DNA from: Planomonospora sp. ID82291
GTDB lineage: Bacteria; Actinomycetota; Actinomycetes; Streptosporangiales; Streptosporangiaceae
Reading direction: 5' to 3'
Assembly (NCBI RefSeq): GCF_015711645.1
Contig: NZ_JABTEX010000006.1
Location: forward strand, 124,001-188,000
Length of the DNA stretch: 64,000 bases
Shown here: one piece after another, positions 61,166-64,000 of the stretch
How the letters are laid out: the number at the start of each line of letters is the position of its first letter
Numbering within the stretch: position 1 is the first letter of the stretch
Notes under the pieces: generated by a model
What the model was told of the DNA's origin: nothing
Database searches by the model: none
What the model saw: the letters and a program-made list of their open reading frames with translations, nothing else
Translations under genes and position numbers: made by a program

Positions 61166-61233
61166 TTGCCTCTCTAATTAACTCCCCTGTACTGTTTTAA
61201 TTGTTCAGGCGGGAGGGGTGCGATCCTCCCGCC
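61166..61233 (+). promoter_or_regulatory. Leader 3: promoter with 5' hairpin
   Basis: -35-like TTGCCT (61166-61171), 18-base spacer with AATTAACTCCCCTG, -10 TACTGT (61190-61195), then GGCGGGAGG-GGTGCGAT-CCTCCCGCC (61208-61233). The hairpin is identical to leader 2 and begins 12 bases after the -10 box. Confidence 0.7.
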
Positions 61234-61254
61234 GCAACCAGGAAGGGGCTCACC

Positions 61255-61533
61255 GTGGCCGTTCGTTCGTTCTTCACCTTCATCCTTCTCGTGGGTGCGG
61301 CTATCGCCGCTTTCGCCTTCGCTCCCGCCGAGACCATCCCCGCCGAGGCCGTCGCCATCGCGGCGGGCGAGGTTCAGGCGGATGCCGCCGCCTTCAGTGA
61401 GGGGCTCGCAATCGTCGGGGGTAAGACCCTGGCCTTCATCCTCGCGGCACTCGCGGCCACGGCTGGAGCGTTCTGGATGATCACGCTGCGCCACCCTGTC
61501 CGCCAGGGGCGCCACCACGCCGACCGCTTCTGA
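61255..61533 (+). CDS. Small secreted or membrane protein
   Basis: The protein has 92 residues from GTG 61255. A signal-peptide-like or membrane helix (SFFTFILLVGAAIAAFAFAP) is followed by an Ala/Glu-rich helix (AEAVAIAAGEVQADAAAFSE), then a second hydrophobic helix (LAFILAALAATAGAFWMITL) and a basic tail. The build resembles small phage major coat or pilin-like proteins, which span the membrane before assembly; that is an inference. A strong terminator at 61539 follows. Confidence 0.65.
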   Translation: MAVRSFFTFILLVGAAIAAFAFAPAETIPAEAVAIAAGEVQADAAAFSEGLAIVGGKTLAFILAALAATAGAFWMITLRHPVRQGRHHADRF

Positions 61534-61538
61534 TGGAT

Positions 61539-61568
61539 GGAGCCCCCGCCCTTGCGGGCGGGGGCTCC
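61539..61568 (+). terminator. Terminator with 13-bp stem
   Basis: GGAGCCCCCGCCC-TTGC-GGGCGGGGGCTCC, six bases after the stop codon at 61533. Confidence 0.8.
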
Positions 61569-61570
61569 AC

Positions 61571-61634
61571 TCGACTCCTTAATTAACTGTCTTGTATTAT
61601 TTAACACAGAGCAAGGGGGGTGCGATCCCCTCGC
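61571..61634 (+). promoter_or_regulatory. Leader 4: promoter with 5' hairpin
   Basis: -35-like TCGACT (61571-61576), spacer with AATTAACTGTCTTG, -10 TATTAT (61595-61600), then GCAAGGGG-GGTGCGAT-CCCCTCGC (61611-61634), with one A/C mismatch in the stem. The GTG in the loop starts a 12-codon frame (MRSPRLTALEDP) whose stop overlaps the real start at 61655. Confidence 0.7.
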
Positions 61635-61654
61635 CTGACTGCCCTGGAGGACCC

Positions 61655-61933
61655 GTGAGCGCCACCTGCACCCTGCCCCCGCTGCCCGTCCGCTCGATCA
61701 TCGCCACCCGCCCTGTCCTGGCGGATCAGGGCTACTTCGCCGCGAGGCTCGCCACCCTCACCGAACTGCGCGAGATCATCGCCGACGCGCTCTCGTGCGG
61801 CGACCTGCGGATCTGCGACCACTGCTGCCGGCGTCTCACCACCGACCGCCACACCGCCCCGCAGAGCGGCGACACCTTCTCCCTCTGCGACGACTGCGCC
61901 GACACCCGCTTCGACGTCGGCAACCTCTTCTGA
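61655..61933 (+). CDS. Small zinc-ribbon-like protein
   Basis: The protein has 92 residues from GTG 61655, with GGAGG upstream. A long helix (LTELREIIADALSCGDLRI) is followed by CDHCCRRLTTDRH and later SLCDDCADTRFDV, which gives a C-x2-C ... C-x2-C zinc site. It may bind DNA, RNA or protein. No family is recognised. It ends before the hairpin at 61939. Confidence 0.65.
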   Translation: MSATCTLPPLPVRSIIATRPVLADQGYFAARLATLTELREIIADALSCGDLRICDHCCRRLTTDRHTAPQSGDTFSLCDDCADTRFDVGNLF

Positions 61934-61938
61934 CGCCC

Positions 61939-61968
61939 GCGGGGAGGGCGGCAGCCCGCCCTCCCCGC
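61939..61968 (+). terminator. Hairpin with 13-bp stem after the zinc-ribbon gene
   Basis: GCGGGGAGGGCGG-CAGC-CCGCCCTCCCCGC. It lies between the gene at 61655 and the next at 61987 and could end or attenuate transcription. Confidence 0.7.
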
Positions 61969-61986
61969 CCGTGAAAGGCCCCGCCA

Positions 61987-62274
61987 TTGCCTCCATTGCC
62001 CGACTCGCACTCATCCGACCGGCTGTTCGCCAGTCCTCTTGGCCGCCTGGCCAGAACGGCCTACGCCGCCGAGTCCGGCAGCGCCCTGCTCATCAGCCTC
62101 GGCTTGGACCGCGTCGCCCGCCTGACCGGGCGTGGCGACCATGACGGCGCCCAGCACGCCCTCGAGGTGACTTTCGCCGACGCCGCCGCCACCTACGCCG
62201 ACCCGCACAGCCCCGCCTCCGTACAACGCCTCATCGACGCGCTCGACCGCGCCCACCCCGACGACAGGACCTAG
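61987..62274 (+). CDS. Small protein of unknown function
   Basis: The protein has 95 residues, apparently from a TTG at 61987 with GAAAGG upstream. A TTG three codons on is also possible. Two helices are likely (LFASPLGRLARTAYAAESG, HDGAQHALEVTFADAAATYA), followed by SVQRLIDALDRAHPDDRT. It ends 2 bases before the next gene, so the pair is co-translated. Function unknown. Confidence 0.55.
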   Translation: MPPLPDSHSSDRLFASPLGRLARTAYAAESGSALLISLGLDRVARLTGRGDHDGAQHALEVTFADAAATYADPHSPASVQRLIDALDRAHPDDRT

Positions 62275-62276
62275 CC

Positions 62277-62981
62277 GTGCTGAATGAAGGCCACATCCGC
62301 CGCCTCCTGGACCTCGGCCCAGGCCGCTACGTCACATGGCTCGCCGGCGGCGAGCATGCATGGAATCCCAACAACCCCGGCGAGCCCTACGCCGGGCCCG
62401 CCGTCATCCTCTACGAACGCAGCGACCGCTTCCGCGAGGTGATAACCGGCGAAGCGTTCTTGCGCCGCTACAGCACGCTGCAGGGCGCGCAGGAAGCCGT
62501 CGAACAGTGGAAGCGAGCCGGTATCGAGGTGGTGATCGCACCCGGTGGCCCCCGTCTGGACACGGACGGCAAGGAGTTCTGGGGCCTTCAGCACCCGCCC
62601 GCCGCGGACACCTCCGAGCAGCCTCCGCGCGGAAGCGACGCGCCCACGTGCCCGAGCTGCGAGGAGCCGTGCCAGATCATCACCCGCGGCGACAGCTACG
62701 GCACCGAAGTATCGGCCTGCTGTGAAAAGCCGCTGGAACTGCGTGAGACGCGGCGGGACGGGGTGACAGCGCTTCACCTGCACGCCGTCCGGGCCGGTCT
62801 CACCGATACCCCCGACGAGCAGGTCGCCGAGGAGCTGATCGCCGGCATCCTCACGACCGTCCCCAGCGACCAATGGCCCGACCTTCTGCAGGAGGCGGTC
62901 AGCCGCGCCGCACGCCTGGCCTACTTCGACGACGACGCCCCGGTGACGGTCGAAGTGGAAGGGCTGCCCGGGATGCCGTGA
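62277..62981 (+). CDS. Protein of unknown function with Cys pairs
   Basis: The protein has 234 residues from GTG 62277. The N-terminal half is alpha/beta (GRYVTWLAGGEHAWNPNNPG, VILYERSDRFREVITGEAFL). The middle carries TCPSCEEPCQII and SACCEKPL, possible zinc ligands. The C-terminal helix region reads DEQVAEELIAGILTTVPSDQ then WPDLLQEAVSRAARLAYF. Its start lies 2 bases after the preceding stop. No family is recognised. Confidence 0.6.
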   Translation: MLNEGHIRRLLDLGPGRYVTWLAGGEHAWNPNNPGEPYAGPAVILYERSDRFREVITGEAFLRRYSTLQGAQEAVEQWKRAGIEVVIAPGGPRLDTDGKEFWGLQHPPAADTSEQPPRGSDAPTCPSCEEPCQIITRGDSYGTEVSACCEKPLELRETRRDGVTALHLHAVRAGLTDTPDEQVAEELIAGILTTVPSDQWPDLLQEAVSRAARLAYFDDDAPVTVEVEGLPGMP

Positions 62982-63009
62982 CGAGCCCGGGGCGGGCGCC
63001 AACCGTCAA

Positions 63010-63074
63010 CTGGACACATTTATTAACTCTCTTATATTTTTTTATGTGCAAGCAAGGGAGTGCGATTCCTTTGC
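63010..63074 (+). promoter_or_regulatory. Leader 5: promoter with 5' hairpin
   Basis: -35-like CTGGAC (63010-63015), 17-base spacer with TATTAACTCTCT, -10 TATATT (63033-63038), then GCAAGGGA-GTGCGAT-TCCTTTGC (63052-63074), whose stem has one G-T wobble. It begins 13 bases after the -10. Confidence 0.7.
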
Positions 63075-63102
63075 GGTGCCCGCCCCACCAGGAAGGACCC
63101 TC

Positions 63103-63447
63103 ATGCCCCAGACCAGCACCTCCGCCGACAACCAGGCCGCCATCACTGACGCCGACCTGCTCGCCGCCGCTACCCGTTTCTCCTTCAACGTCGATCCCGG
63201 CGCCCACCCCATCTACACCGTGAACGTCGTCCGATGCTGCGCCTCCGGCGCCTGGCGCATCATGTGGACCGACAGCTACGTCCTGGACCACCTTGCACCC
63301 GCGCAGGCCGAAGCCCGCTGGGTTCCCACGCCCGCCGCCAAGCACTTCAGCACCGAGGGCGACGCGCACCGCTACCACTTCACCGACCTGCGCCAGGCCG
63401 CCGCCCGCGCCCGCCGCGAAGCCGCAGCTGTCCTTCCCCCCTGGTAG
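63103..63447 (+). CDS. Protein of unknown function under leader 5
   Basis: The protein has 114 residues from ATG 63103, with AGGAAGG upstream, starting MPQTSTSADNQAAITDADLL. The middle, HPIYTVNVVRCCASGAWRIM then WTDSYVLDHL, is strand-rich, and the end, LRQAAARARREAAAVLPPW, is a basic helix. It is soluble. No family is recognised. The next gene starts 66 bases later and may share the transcript. Confidence 0.6.
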   Translation: MPQTSTSADNQAAITDADLLAAATRFSFNVDPGAHPIYTVNVVRCCASGAWRIMWTDSYVLDHLAPAQAEARWVPTPAAKHFSTEGDAHRYHFTDLRQAAARARREAAAVLPPW

Positions 63448-63513
63448 TTCCACCTCTTCCGCCGCCGGGGCGCCCGCCCCGGCCCCACCCTCTACTCCAG
63501 GAGCTCCACGCCC

Positions 63514-64000
63514 ATGGGCGCACACAACTTCACCGACTACATCCTCGGCACCGACGTCCGAGAGGCCTACGACCGCGCCGTGGACGACGCCGTCGCCGAG
63601 TACGGCAGCAGCAGCAACAACGGAACGATCTCCACCACCGACGGGTACCTCGTGCTCAGCGACACCCCGCTCCCGCTGCAGGAGGCCATCGACCAGCACC
63701 GCACCCTCTGGGACAGGGAGCCCCGCATCGAGAAGCGGGGATACTGCGGCGCGATCCCGGTCCTCGACACCAAGCGGCGCGTCGCCGCTCCGATCCCCGC
63801 CACCCCCGGCGGCTACAGCACCCGTCCCCAGGCCGTCGAGGCCGCCCTCGCCTCCCTCATCCAGCAGGGCGAGCACATCGCCGACTTCGCGCGCGACGTC
63901 CAGGGCGGCTTCGTCTACGACGAGGCCGGCCGGATCACCTCCGGCTCTGTGACCGTCACCCTCACCGGAACCCAGCTCGTTCACGCGGGCTGGCTGTTCT
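63514..64000 (+). CDS. Protein of unknown function, 3' end cut by the window
   Basis: The frame from ATG 63514, with CCAGGAG upstream, is open to the window edge (162 residues visible). It opens MGAHNFTDYILGTDVREAYD and continues with strand-rich, acidic sequence (TISTTDGYLVLSDTPLPLQE). Polar residues dominate and no membrane segment is visible. No family is recognised. It is in the same orientation as the other small genes of the element. Confidence 0.6.
   Translation, partial: MGAHNFTDYILGTDVREAYDRAVDDAVAEYGSSSNNGTISTTDGYLVLSDTPLPLQEAIDQHRTLWDREPRIEKRGYCGAIPVLDTKRRVAAPIPATPGGYSTRPQAVEAALASLIQQGEHIADFARDVQGGFVYDEAGRITSGSVTVTLTGTQLVHAGWLF

Noticed and set aside
1-64000. tRNA genes or a tRNA-type attachment site for the element at the right
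   Set aside because: I looked for T-loop-like GTTCGAATCC and acceptor pairing and found nothing convincing. The left edge of the element stays undefined.

Overview
The window is very GC-rich DNA with codon use, gene families and gene density typical of an actinomycete. The cvnA-B-C-D conservon with paired P450s, the many small SAM methyltransferases, phosphotransferases and NUDIX proteins, and the long TPR-type regulators suggest a Streptosporangiales or Streptomycetales genome. The order-level guess is an inference. I see no rRNA, tRNA, IS transposase or CRISPR array.

Region 1 (1-15474, minus strand) is one tightly coupled five-gene anti-phage or restriction operon. In transcription order it holds a giant DEAD/DEAH helicase with a DUF1998 end (DrmA/B- or DruE-like), a SNF2-type helicase (DrmD-like), an Eco57I-type adenine methylase (DrmMI-like), an McrB-like AAA+ protein and an McrC-like PD-(D/E)XK nuclease cut by the window edge. 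Every junction overlaps by 4 nt or is 2 nt apart, so it looks like one system that mixes DISARM-type and McrBC-type parts.

Region 2 (15475-32920) is a patchwork of small metabolic and DNA-related genes and gene wreckage. It holds phosphotransferases, methyltransferases, two nucleases, an HTH/ImmA metallopeptidase cassette and a pair of C39-like cysteine peptidases. Among them are a decayed UDP-glucose dehydrogenase, a duplicated phosphotransferase fragment, a duplicated exonuclease tail and a frameshifted P-loop kinase. It looks like an island with repeated insertions and deletions.

Region 3 (33147-52327) looks more like core or regulatory DNA. It has a tandem NUDIX protein, a phosphotransferase, the six-gene conservon (cvnA, B, C, D, then a CYP157-like and a CYP154-like P450), and a six-gene minus-strand operon with two Methyltransf_19 proteins. 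Two large regulators of the actinomycete TPR type flank a TrmO/TsaA-like gene. An epimerase, an ABC exporter and a methyltransferase follow. Two near-identical palindromes and a perfect 20-nt direct repeat mark the control regions of the regulators.

Region 4 (52.5-64 kb, continuing past the window) looks like a plasmid- or phage-derived element. It has a single-chain duplicated DNA-binding-like protein, a primase/replication-like protein, a second winged-helix protein, and many small proteins of unknown function, several membrane-bound or secreted. Five of these genes share a promoter followed, at the predicted 5' end of the mRNA, by a hairpin whose stem covaries and whose loop keeps the sequence GTGCGAT or ACGCGAT. 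A 0.7-kb array of CCGTACGG/CTCGAG repeats lies among them. The hybrid defence operon and this leader-hairpin regulon are the two most interesting discoveries.
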